DNA of 8,215 bases from Thermoleophilaceae bacterium. Its GTDB lineage: Bacteria; Actinomycetota; Thermoleophilia; Solirubrobacterales; Thermoleophilaceae. A program made the position numbers and the translations under genes. The DNA is taken from contig JACCUC010000266.1 of NCBI GenBank assembly GCA_013812065.1, forward strand, positions 1 through 8,215, written 5' to 3'. The stretch's first letter is position 1. Every line of letters begins with the position of its first letter. The notes beneath the pieces were generated by a model. The model made no database searches, was not told the DNA's origin, and worked only from the letters and a program-made list of their open reading frames with translations. Below are positions 1 through 5,677 of this stretch, piece after piece.

Positions 1-39
1 ACCAAGTGGGTGCAGCGGCTCGAGTTCCGGAGGGCGTGA
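1..39 (+). CDS. C-terminal tail of an upstream gene (partial)
   Basis: Frame 1 is open from the window edge to a TGA at 37-39 and encodes the tail TKWVQRLEFRRA. The TGA overlaps the GTG start of the next gene as GTGA. The same junction occurs several times later in this window between genes that are clearly real, which is the main reason to believe in this fragment. Twelve residues are too few to assign a family. It could be a chance open stretch, since a random frame often stays open this long in GC-rich DNA. Confidence 0.4.
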   Translation, partial: TKWVQRLEFRRA

Positions 40-578
40 CCGAGGTGCGACGCTTCTCAGCGCTGTACGGCTCGAGCCCGGCGCACCTGCTGCTCGGACT
101 CGCCGCTCTCGTAGTGTCGGCCTGGGCGGTGGTCATGGCCTTCGGACAGGGGCCGCCGCTCTCGTTGACGAAGTGGTTCGTCGGGTCGATCGTCGCGCAC
201 GATCTCGTGCTCCTCCCGATCTACTCGCTCGCGTTGATCGTCCTGCTGCGCGTGCTCGGCGGACACGGCGCTCACGACCGCGCCGCGCCCTCCTCGCGCC
301 GCCTGCTCGTGCTCAACCACCTGCGCGTACCCGCCGCGCTGTCGCTGCTTGTGCTGCTGCTCTTCTTCCCGTTCATCCTCGGACTGGCCGTCGGGTACGA
401 GGGCGTGAGCGGGCTGCCCACCGATCCCTACCTACCGCGGTGGCTGCTCCTGAGCGCCGGCCTGTTCCTGCTCTCGGGGCTGATCCTCGCGATGCGGCTC
501 GTGCGCGGCGGGGCGACGACAGCGAGAGGGCCTTCCGGCTCAGCTGCGGAAGGTCCGGGCGCCCCGCCGAACGGCTGA
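36..578 (+). CDS. Four-helix integral membrane protein, unknown function
   Basis: The 180-residue product has four clear hydrophobic segments at about residues 17-36, 48-74, 99-120 and 136-153, joined by short polar loops, and a Gly/Ala/Pro-rich tail. The motif HDLVLLP (55-61) sits inside the second helix, and NHLRVP (94-99) immediately precedes the third. These polar residues at membrane borders look like the conserved core, but I cannot name a family. The start at GTG 36 is preferred because it overlaps the upstream TGA and follows a GGAGGG purine run at 29-34, although that spacing is short. An alternative GTG lies at 6. A possible weak hairpin follows the stop. Coding potential and membrane location are well supported; function is not. 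Confidence 0.75.
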   Translation: MTEVRRFSALYGSSPAHLLLGLAALVVSAWAVVMAFGQGPPLSLTKWFVGSIVAHDLVLLPIYSLALIVLLRVLGGHGAHDRAAPSSRRLLVLNHLRVPAALSLLVLLLFFPFILGLAVGYEGVSGLPTDPYLPRWLLLSAGLFLLSGLILAMRLVRGGATTARGPSGSAAEGPGAPPNG

Positions 579-580
579 CT

Positions 581-597
581 CGCGCCGGGCGCGTTCT
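581..597 (+). terminator. Weak candidate terminator after the membrane protein gene
   Basis: CGCGC (581-585) and GCGCG (589-593) form a short 5-pair stem with a 3-base loop, followed by TTCT. The stem is short and the T-run poor, so this is a suggestion only. Its position three bases after the stop codon is the best argument for it. Confidence 0.3.
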
Positions 598-645
598 GCC
601 GAATCCTCTCCAGGGCCTTCTCCGCCCGGGTCTCGCGGGAAAGGG

Positions 646-683
646 TTACGAGATCGTGACCGTGCGCTGACGGTCCCCTTACG
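646..683 (+). promoter_or_regulatory. Four 11-base-period direct repeats, candidate OmpR-family operator
   Basis: Four pentamers lie at exact 11-base steps: TTACG at 646, TGACC at 657, TGACG at 668 and TTACG at 679. The consensus is T(T/G)AC(G/C), each separated by six non-conserved bases. OmpR/PhoB winged-helix regulators bind head-to-tail as dimers on direct repeats of about 11 bases, so the layout suits that family. A matching pair (TGACG-N6-TTACG) lies upstream of the response regulator gene in this window. The array ends 114 bases before the propeller gene start, a position suited to activation. That the neighbouring regulator binds here is inference. Confidence 0.6.
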
Positions 684-698
684 GTCGGCCGAACCACC

Positions 699-728
699 TT
701 GACCCTCCCCGCCGGGCTCTTGGAGGCT
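699..728 (+). promoter_or_regulatory. Possible promoter of the propeller gene
   Basis: TTGACC at 699-704 is a good -35-like hexamer, 15 bases beyond the repeat array. An 18-base spacer leads to GAGGCT (723-728), a poor -10 match. The -35 placement just downstream of the repeats suits an activated promoter, which often has a weak -10. This would give a leader of about 60 bases. Confidence 0.3.
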
Positions 729-731
729 ACC

Positions 732-745
732 TGGGCAGGTGCCCA
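732..745. repeat. Perfect 6-base inverted repeat in the leader region
   Basis: TGGGCA (732-737) and TGCCCA (740-745) are perfect inverted arms around a GG centre. The site lies just after the proposed -10 and about 50 bases before the ATG, so it could be an operator or a small leader hairpin. A repeat of this size also arises by chance in GC-rich DNA. Confidence 0.25.
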
Positions 746-785
746 TGGCGGCCCGCGCGGTCGCCCCCAACGACGCGAGCACTCC

Positions 786-791
786 AGGAGG
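786..791 (+). promoter_or_regulatory. Ribosome binding site AGGAGG
   Basis: AGGAGG ends six bases before ATG 798. It is the only near-ideal Shine-Dalgarno site I found in the window and fixes the propeller gene start at 798, not at the longer open frame reaching back to 699. It suggests strong translation of this secreted product. Confidence 0.9.
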
Positions 792-797
792 TCCTAC

Positions 798-2009
798 ATG
801 CGTCGTCGTACCCTTGTCCTGCCCATCCTCGCGTTGACGTTGCTGCTGGCGGCCGTTCTGCCGGCCAATGCCGCAGCTCAGTCGCCGGAGACGACTCCAA
901 CGCGTCCGGGCGCCGTCTACGCCGCCACCAACGACCCGACCGGTAACGAGATCCGGGTCTTCAACCGCCGCGCCGAGGGTCAGCTCACCCCGGCCGGCGA
1001 CTTCCAGACCGGCGGGCTCGGCAGCGGCAACTTCGAGCAGTCTGCCAACAGCGTCGTGCTCGGCAACCGCGGCGGTGAGTCGTCCCCGATCAACTTCACG
1101 GGGTCGGAGCGCTTCCTGTTCACGACCAACACCAACAGCGACAGCGTGTCGGTCTTCAGGGTGAAGCCCAACGGCCTCGAGCTTGAGGAGGTCGAGGAGG
1201 GCGGTCAGCTCGATCGGCCGATCAGCGTGACCGTCTCGAACGGGGTCGTCTACGCGCTGAACAGCGACCAGCCGCAGTGCGCGAGCCAGAACGCGAGCAT
1301 CACCGGATTCACGCTCGACGAGGACGGCCGGCTGACGCCCATCCCGGGATCGACACGCCCGCTCGCGGGCAACGGCCCACCCGTCTCGGGCTGCACGCAG
1401 GTGTCGTTCAACAAGACCGGCGACGTGCTCGCGGTGACCGAGAAGAACGCCGACGTCATCAGCACCTACCGCGTCGGCCGTGACGGCCTCGCGTCGCAAC
1501 CGATCCGCAACGAGACACCGGGGATCGGGCCGTTCGGGTTCACGTTCACGCAGACCGACCGGCTGCTCACGACCGAGAACAACGGTCAAGCGGAGGGCCA
1601 GGGAGCCGCCTCGTCGTTCGAAATCGAAAGGGACGCGACGCTCACCGCGGTCAGCGGCAATGTCCGCAACACCCAGACGGACACGTGCTGGATCGTCGTC
1701 ACGGAGAACCAGAAGTACGCCTACGTGACGAACGCGATGAGCAACAACATCTCGAGCTACCGGGTCCGCCCGGACGGGACGATGACGCTGCTCGCGCCGG
1801 TCGCCGGCCGAGTTGACGAGCTCCCGCGGCCGGTCGCCATCTCCGAGGACCTGACCCTCAGCGAGAACAGCAGGTACCTCTACGCGCGCAACGCACGGGA
1901 CGGCGACATCTTCGCCTTCGAGGTGCAGTCGGACGGAAAGCTCGTCGAGATCCAGAGCCTGCCGGCGGCGCTCCCACCCGGAGGAGCGATCGGCGTGGCC
2001 GGTTACTAG
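798..2009 (+). CDS. Secreted seven-bladed beta-propeller, lactonase-like
   Basis: The 403-residue product begins with a Sec-type signal peptide: MRRR, a hydrophobic stretch at about 6-21, then ANAAAQ with likely cleavage near residues 25-27. The mature part holds seven repeats of the type YxxNxxxxxIsxFxVxxDGxLxxl, at about residues 39-69, 106-130, 150-183, 220-243, 265-294, 317-343 and 370-396. This matches the seven-bladed fold of the lactonase/6-phosphogluconolactonase-like family (PF10282 type). Cysteines are at 161, 199 and 297, so at most one disulfide can form. The family includes cytosolic sugar lactonases, but exported members are mostly uncharacterised, so lactonase activity here is not shown. 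There is no lipobox and no membrane anchor, so it is probably released or held at the cell surface. Upstream direct repeats suggest control by the two-component system that follows. A strong hairpin ends the transcript. Confidence 0.85.
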   Translation: MRRRTLVLPILALTLLLAAVLPANAAAQSPETTPTRPGAVYAATNDPTGNEIRVFNRRAEGQLTPAGDFQTGGLGSGNFEQSANSVVLGNRGGESSPINFTGSERFLFTTNTNSDSVSVFRVKPNGLELEEVEEGGQLDRPISVTVSNGVVYALNSDQPQCASQNASITGFTLDEDGRLTPIPGSTRPLAGNGPPVSGCTQVSFNKTGDVLAVTEKNADVISTYRVGRDGLASQPIRNETPGIGPFGFTFTQTDRLLTTENNGQAEGQGAASSFEIERDATLTAVSGNVRNTQTDTCWIVVTENQKYAYVTNAMSNNISSYRVRPDGTMTLLAPVAGRVDELPRPVAISEDLTLSENSRYLYARNARDGDIFAFEVQSDGKLVEIQSLPAALPPGGAIGVAGY

Positions 2010-2033
2010 ACCGGTTGCTCGTCAGCTGACCCA

Positions 2034-2063
2034 GCGGCCGTCCCGCTCACGCGGGGCGGCCGC
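2034..2063 (+). terminator. Strong GC hairpin, probable terminator of the propeller gene
   Basis: A 13-base left arm (2034-2046) and right arm (2051-2063) pair throughout, with one G-T wobble, around the loop TCAC. The hairpin lies 25 bases after the stop codon. No T-run follows, only CCTTCCTCGT, which is common for terminators in high-GC actinobacteria. It separates the propeller gene from the two-component operon. A smaller 5-pair hairpin spans the stop codon itself (1999-2014). Confidence 0.65.
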
Positions 2064-2083
2064 CGTCGCCTTCCTCGTACGCG

Positions 2084-2099
2084 TGACGAAAGCCTTACG
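2084..2099 (+). promoter_or_regulatory. Pair of 11-base-spaced direct repeats, candidate autoregulatory site
   Basis: TGACG (2084-2088) and TTACG (2095-2099) are 11 bases apart. The block TGACG-N4-CCTTACG is identical, apart from the four variable bases, to the last two half-sites upstream of the propeller gene (668-683). The preceding CGC trinucleotide is shared too, with one base of offset. The site ends 49 bases before the response regulator ATG, just upstream of where a -35 would fall. Autoregulation through such sites is common for OmpR-family regulators, but binding here is inferred. Confidence 0.55.
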
Positions 2100-2112
2100 C
2101 CCACGGTCTCAG

Positions 2113-2142
2113 CCGACCTTCGGATACCGGGCAAGCGACAAT
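2113..2142 (+). promoter_or_regulatory. Candidate leaderless promoter of the two-component operon
   Basis: GACAAT (2137-2142) matches the -10 consensus at four of six positions and ends six bases before ATG 2149. Transcription would then begin at or very near the start codon. The -35 side is weak: CCGACC at 2113-2118 with an 18-base spacer. The absence of any Shine-Dalgarno sequence before 2149 fits a leaderless mRNA. The poor -35 fits dependence on an activator at 2084-2099. Confidence 0.35.
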
Positions 2143-2148
2143 CACCGC

Positions 2149-2847
2149 ATGGCCACCGCTCCCAGAGGCGCGATCCTCGTCGTCGACGACGAGCCGACGA
2201 TCGCCGAGGTCGTGGGGCGCTACCTCGAGCGCGCCGGCTACTCGACCCGCTCGGTGGGCGACGGGAAGCAGGCCCTCGAGCTCGCGCGCACCGACCCGCC
2301 CGACCTCGTCGTCCTCGACCTGATGCTGCCGGGGATCGGCGGGCTCGAGCTTCTGCGCCGCCTGCGGGAGCGGGAGCGGGAGCGCGTGCCCGTGGTAATC
2401 CTGACCGCCAGGGACCACCCGAGCGAGCGGGTGACGGGACTGCGACTCGGCGCCGACGACTACGTGGTCAAGCCCTTCTCGCCGGCCGAGCTCGTCGCCC
2501 GAGTGGACGCGGTGCTCCGGCGCGCCCGCCCGCAGCCCGGCCGCGAGACCCCGATCGTCTTCGAAGGCCTCGAGGTCGACCCGGAGGGCCGTCGGGCCTT
2601 TGCCGACGGCGAGGAGGTCGGGCTGACCGCCCGCGAGTTCGAGCTGCTGCTGTTCCTGGCTCGCCACCCGGGCCGCGCCTTCTCGCGCGACGAGCTGATG
2701 GAGGCGGTCTGGGACTTCTCGTTCTACACCGACACCTCGACCGTGACCGTGCACGTCCGTCGCCTGCGCGCCAAGATCGAGTCTGACCCCTCGAAGCCGC
2801 GCCGGCTGCAGACGGTGTGGGGCGTCGGCTACCGCCTCCAGCCGTGA
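2149..2847 (+). CDS. OmpR/PhoB-family response regulator
   Basis: The 232-residue product has a receiver domain at about 8-125 and a winged-helix DNA-binding domain at about 133-231. All receiver landmarks are present: acidic pair D13/D14, phospho-acceptor D57 in VVLDLMLPG, T86 in ILTAR and K108 in VVKPF. The C-terminal domain has the expected LTAREFELLLFLARHPG helix, the TVTVHVRRLRAKIE recognition helix and the VWGVGYRL wing. ATG 2149 is chosen because it directly precedes the first receiver strand; an in-frame GTG at 2083 would add 22 residues unlike the family. The receiver carries a small RERERE expansion before strand 4, from three copies of CGGGAG. The stop overlaps the histidine kinase start as GTGA, so the two are translationally coupled. 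Its likely targets are the direct repeats before itself and before the secreted propeller gene. Confidence 0.95.
   Translation: MATAPRGAILVVDDEPTIAEVVGRYLERAGYSTRSVGDGKQALELARTDPPDLVVLDLMLPGIGGLELLRRLRERERERVPVVILTARDHPSERVTGLRLGADDYVVKPFSPAELVARVDAVLRRARPQPGRETPIVFEGLEVDPEGRRAFADGEEVGLTAREFELLLFLARHPGRAFSRDELMEAVWDFSFYTDTSTVTVHVRRLRAKIESDPSKPRRLQTVWGVGYRLQP
2365..2382 (+). repeat. Triple CGGGAG hexamer repeat inside the response regulator
   Basis: Three tandem CGGGAG units encode Arg-Glu three times, at the end of the receiver's third helix before strand 4. Compared with the usual family spacing between the LRR helix and the VPVIxLTA strand, this adds about two residues. It looks like an in-frame slippage expansion that is tolerated in a loop. 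Confidence 0.5.
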
Positions 2848-4049
2848 GCGGCTGGCGCGGTGCGGCGCTCGTGGCCGTCGTCGCGCTCGCGGGCGGCGTC
2901 ATCACCGGGGCGACCTTCGGGGTGAACGACGGGCTGGTGCTCGCCGGGCTACTGGCCACGTGCGGCGCCCTGATTCTCGCGCTCTCGCATCTGCTGGCCC
3001 GCCGGCGAGCGCGCGTGGGCTCGCTCTCACGCCAGTTCGGGCTCGCCATCGCGCTCGTGGTCGGGCTGGCGCTGGCAAGCGTGGCAGCGGTGGCCGGGCT
3101 GATGTTCGTCTCCACCCACGACGCCGTCGTCCTCATGCTGATGCTCAGCTCCGCGGGAGTGCTCGCCGTGTACTCGGCGTCGCTGCTCGCGCGCGAGGTC
3201 ATGTGGGACATCGGCGTGGTGCGCGACGGGGTCGCCGCGGTGGGCCAGGGCGCCAGAGACGTGCGCCTCGAGACCCGGGCCGCGGACGAGGTCGCCGAGC
3301 TCGCGGAGGCGGGCAACCGGATGATCGAGCAACTCGCGGAGAGTGAGGCCGAGCGGGACGCCGCCGAGGCCGCGCGCCGCAACCTCCTGGCGGCGGTCTC
3401 GCACGACCTGCGCACCCCGCTCGCGTCGCTGCGGGTGCTCGTCGAGGCGCTCACCGGAGATGAGGACGCGCTCGACGAGGACACCCGCCGCCGCTATCTC
3501 GGGCAGCTCGCCCTGCACGTCGACTCGCTCGGAGCCTTGATCGACGATCTGTTCGAGCTTTCGCGGCTCGAGGCCGGCGAGGTGGATTGGACGACCCATG
3601 AGCTGCGGCTCGGTGAGCTCCTCGAGGAGACCGTCGAGGCCATGGGCGCCCGGCTCGACGCCGAGGGCGTGGCCGCCGAGGTGCACGCCGACCCCGAGCT
3701 ACCTCCCGTCCGGGCCAACCCCGAGAAGCTCCAGCGGGTGCTCTTCAACCTGATCGACAACGCGACGCACCACACGTCGGCGGGCGGCAGGGTGGGCATC
3801 AGCGCGGAGGCGACCGGGCCGTGGGTCGAGGTCGAGGTCGCCGACAGCGGCGAGGGCATCGGCGACGCCGACCGCGAGCGCGTGTTCGATCCGTTCTATC
3901 GGGGCGGGCGTGAGTCGTCGCGGACGCGCCGGGGAGCGGGTCTCGGCCTGACCATCTGCCGCGCGATCGTGGAGGCGCACGGCGGGCGCATCTGGGTCGT
4001 CGAAGCCGCGCACGGGGGGCACCTGCGCTTCAGCCTCCCGAGGGCATGA
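2844..4049 (+). CDS. Membrane sensor histidine kinase
   Basis: The 401-residue protein has four predicted membrane helices at about 6-27, 31-51, 64-89 and 94-116, with very short loops. A HAMP-like linker and coiled coil (about 117-180) follow, then a complete kinase core. That core has the H-box SHDLRTP with phospho-acceptor H187, the N-box NLIDNATHH (302-310), the G1 box DSGEGI starting at D334, the F-box FDPFYRGG, and the G2 box GAGLGL (364-369). There is no extracellular sensor domain, so the signal is probably sensed within the membrane or through a partner. GTG 2844 overlaps the response regulator stop (GTGA) and puts the first helix at the N-terminus; an earlier GTG at 2817 is less likely. 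The cognate partner is the regulator just upstream. The stop overlaps the next ATG as ATGA. Confidence 0.94.
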   Translation: MSGWRGAALVAVVALAGGVITGATFGVNDGLVLAGLLATCGALILALSHLLARRRARVGSLSRQFGLAIALVVGLALASVAAVAGLMFVSTHDAVVLMLMLSSAGVLAVYSASLLAREVMWDIGVVRDGVAAVGQGARDVRLETRAADEVAELAEAGNRMIEQLAESEAERDAAEAARRNLLAAVSHDLRTPLASLRVLVEALTGDEDALDEDTRRRYLGQLALHVDSLGALIDDLFELSRLEAGEVDWTTHELRLGELLEETVEAMGARLDAEGVAAEVHADPELPPVRANPEKLQRVLFNLIDNATHHTSAGGRVGISAEATGPWVEVEVADSGEGIGDADRERVFDPFYRGGRESSRTRRGAGLGLTICRAIVEAHGGRIWVVEAAHGGHLRFSLPRA

Positions 4050-4549
4050 CCGCGGGCGAGGCGATCGCGCTCGAGCCGGGGCGGCCCTTCCCCGACCTCG
4101 ACCTGCCCGACCACACCGGGCGCCCGCGCCTACTCTCGGAGGTCGCCGGCGGCGATCCGGTGGCGCTGGTGTTCTTCCGCGGCTTCTGGTGTCCCAAGGA
4201 GCAGCGCTACATGCGCGCACTCGTGCGCATGCAGGAGGAGTTCGAGGTCGCCTACGCGCGGCTCGTGGCTGTGAGCGTCGACTCGCCGGAGGTCCAGTCG
4301 GCCTTTCGCGCGGGGCTCGGGGCGCGCTTTGTCTTCCTCTCCGACGCGGAGCGTCGCTGGCTCGAGCCGCTCGGCCTGCTCGAGGCCGAGGACACCGTCC
4401 ATCACCCGTACCGCCCGACCGTACTCACCCTGTTCCCGGACCTGACCGTGCACGCGGTCTACCGCGGCGACTGGTTCTGGGGGCGGGCGACGATGGAGGA
4501 GCTGCGCCAGGACATGCGGGCGATCACCGAGGCGGTGCGGGAGGGGTGA
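4046..4549 (+). CDS. Peroxiredoxin/redoxin-like protein with a single cysteine
   Basis: The 167-residue product has a thioredoxin-like AhpC/TSA-type fold. It opens with a PFPDLDLPDHTGRP segment, then strand VALVFFRGFWCPKEQ with the putative peroxidatic C49, then VAVSVDSPE, then RPTVLTLFPDLTVHAVYRG near the C-terminus. Family members reduce peroxides through this cysteine. Two features depart from the classic pattern. The Thr of PxxxTxxC is replaced (RGFWC), and the position of a CxxC partner is Glu (CPKE). C49 is the only cysteine, so a resolving thiol must come from elsewhere. No signal peptide is present, so it should be cytosolic. ATG 4046 overlaps the kinase stop (ATGA), and its own TGA overlaps the next GTG. 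Co-translation with the kinase suggests a role in the same response. Peroxidase activity is plausible but unproven. Confidence 0.85.
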   Translation: MTAGEAIALEPGRPFPDLDLPDHTGRPRLLSEVAGGDPVALVFFRGFWCPKEQRYMRALVRMQEEFEVAYARLVAVSVDSPEVQSAFRAGLGARFVFLSDAERRWLEPLGLLEAEDTVHHPYRPTVLTLFPDLTVHAVYRGDWFWGRATMEELRQDMRAITEAVREG

Positions 4550-5028
4550 GCGCGGCGGGGGCGCAAAGCTTTCGCTGGCTGTGGTTCGACGGCGAGCGGC
4601 TGTCGCTGGACCCTGACGCGGGCGGGCGGCGCTTCGGCGCCGATCCGCGCCCGTTCGAGGCCGAGCCCGTGCGAGGCGCCTGGGCGCACGTCTGCGCCGT
4701 GGCCGACGACGAGCGCGCGCGGATCCCCTACGACCAACCCGAGATCCAGCTCGCACGAGCCGACGCCCTCGCCTGGTGGATCCCGCTGCTCGGCGACTCG
4801 CTCGTGTGCCTCACCACCCTCTCGCTCGACGCCGTGCACTACGGCGGCGCGATCACGGTCGCACGGAACGCCGATCACTTCCGCGCCGACCCGTTCGCGC
4901 GGCTCTTCCCGGGGCGGCTGGTCGGCACCGATCTGTTCGGCGAGGTCCCGTCTCCGCCGGGCCCGGTGCTCGAGCGTTACGCGGGGGCGCCGTGGCCCGC
5001 GGGGAGGTTCCCGGCGGCGAGCGGCTAA
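4546..5028 (+). CDS. Conserved-looking protein of unknown function, last gene of the operon
   Basis: The 160-residue soluble protein has no family I recognise, no signal peptide and no membrane helix. It is rich in aromatic residues, with WLWFDGE (11-17) near the N-terminus, AWW (76-78), and a VHYGGAITVARNADHF segment in the second half. It has two cysteines, C50 and C88, which is notable beside a redoxin that lacks a resolving cysteine. GTG 4546 overlaps the redoxin stop as GTGA, the same junction as elsewhere in the operon, and this fixes the start and supports coding. The TAA stop shares two bases with the stop of the convergent toxin gene. A role in the peroxiredoxin or signalling pathway is inference from position only. 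Confidence 0.75.
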   Translation: MSAAGAQSFRWLWFDGERLSLDPDAGGRRFGADPRPFEAEPVRGAWAHVCAVADDERARIPYDQPEIQLARADALAWWIPLLGDSLVCLTTLSLDAVHYGGAITVARNADHFRADPFARLFPGRLVGTDLFGEVPSPPGPVLERYAGAPWPAGRFPAASG

Positions 5029-5420
5029 CCACGGTGCACGCGGAGGCTCGGACTCAGCTCCGCGAGCACCTCGAAGTCGTCGTCCTGAGTCCAGACGACG
5101 AGGTCGTGCACGAGCGCCGTCGCGGCGACGATGGCATCCATGGCACGTGCCCGCCGGCGCCGATCCCGCGCCTCGGCGAGCAGCTCGGCGAGCCTGTCGG
5201 CCACGAGCTCGTCGTAGGGAACCGCTATGAAGCTTCGGGCGCGCGTCAGAGTCGCCTCGCGCACCGTTCGCAGGGGGCGGGTGTCCGCCCGGCGCACCCC
5301 GACGATCAACTCGGTGAGGGTGGCCACGGAGATCCGCGCGTCCCCAGGGGGAGGGGTGCTCAACGCTCGACGTTGCTCGACGGCGACGAAGACGCTCGTG
5401 TCAGCCAGATAGCCGCTCAC
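5025..5420 (-). CDS. vapC: PIN-domain toxin, VapC family
   Basis: The 131-residue product is a full-length PIN-domain ribonuclease of the VapC type. Acidic active-site residues are in place: D7 in LADTSV, E37 in LTEL, D95 in AMDAIVAATAL, and D113 within TQDDDF. VapC toxins cut specific RNAs, often tRNA or rRNA, using Mg2+ held by this acidic cluster. The start is GTG at 5420-5418, overlapping the antitoxin stop as GTGA, so toxin translation is coupled to antitoxin translation. No catalytic residue is missing, so the toxin is probably active. Its TAG stop (5027-5025) interlocks with the TAA of the opposing operon, leaving no room for a terminator between the two transcripts. Confidence 0.93.
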   Translation of the reverse strand: MSGYLADTSVFVAVEQRRALSTPPPGDARISVATLTELIVGVRRADTRPLRTVREATLTRARSFIAVPYDELVADRLAELLAEARDRRRRARAMDAIVAATALVHDLVVWTQDDDFEVLAELSPSLRVHRG

Positions 5421-5677
5421 CGGAGCATGTCGTCGGTGCTCAGGCCTACGTCGAAGTCGGCCGCGTCCGAGGTCACATCCAATTCCTCAGCCAGCTCGGC
5501 GATGGCGGCGAGGTCAGCCAGCAGCAGCTCCGTCGGCCGGCGCTCGCTACGGGCCCTGCGCGGCAGGATGTCCGCGACGGGACGACCGTGCACGGTCAGG
5601 ACGACCGCCTCGCCGCTCTCCACCGCGGCGATGACGCGCCCGGTGTGGTTGCGTAGCTCTCGCACCGACACGTCCAT
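5417..5677 (-). CDS. vapB: Antitoxin, Phd/YefM family, partner of the PIN toxin
   Basis: The 86-residue protein starts MDVSVRELRNHTGRVI and continues with VESGEAVVLTVHGRPVADILP, the classic Phd/YefM DNA-binding half. An acidic C-terminal half, with ELAEELDVTS and STDDMLR, is the usual toxin-neutralising part. Such antitoxins bind their own promoter, more tightly when in complex with toxin. ATG 5677 is preferred over a GTG at 5686, which would add three residues. With ATG 5677, a -10-like TACGCT on the minus strand (5692-5687) lies nine bases upstream, consistent with a leaderless mRNA; no Shine-Dalgarno site is visible. The TGA overlaps the toxin GTG. Confidence 0.9.
   Translation of the reverse strand: MDVSVRELRNHTGRVIAAVESGEAVVLTVHGRPVADILPRRARSERRPTELLLADLAAIAELAEELDVTSDAADFDVGLSTDDMLR

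Noticed and set aside
699..797. N-terminal extension of the propeller gene from TTG 699
   Set aside because: The AGGAGG at 786-791 and the signal peptide starting at ATG 798 both fix the later start; the extension would bury the signal peptide.
540..1589. A 349-codon minus-strand frame opposite the propeller gene
   Set aside because: No recognisable motif, Arg/Glu/Val-rich composition typical of a shadow frame, and it covers a gene with a clear signal peptide, ribosome site and seven repeats.
2083..2148. N-terminal extension of the response regulator from GTG 2083
   Set aside because: Receiver domains normally start a few residues before the first strand, as from ATG 2149, and the extension would overlap the candidate operator.
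2468..3484. A 338-codon minus-strand frame rich in Ser/Ala/Arg across the regulator and kinase
   Set aside because: It is a low-complexity shadow of two complete, motif-verified genes.
4189..4545. Upstream extension of the unknown 160-residue protein through the redoxin gene
   Set aside because: That part is an Arg/Ala/Gly-rich shadow of the redoxin in another frame; the GTGA overlap at 4546 gives a natural start.
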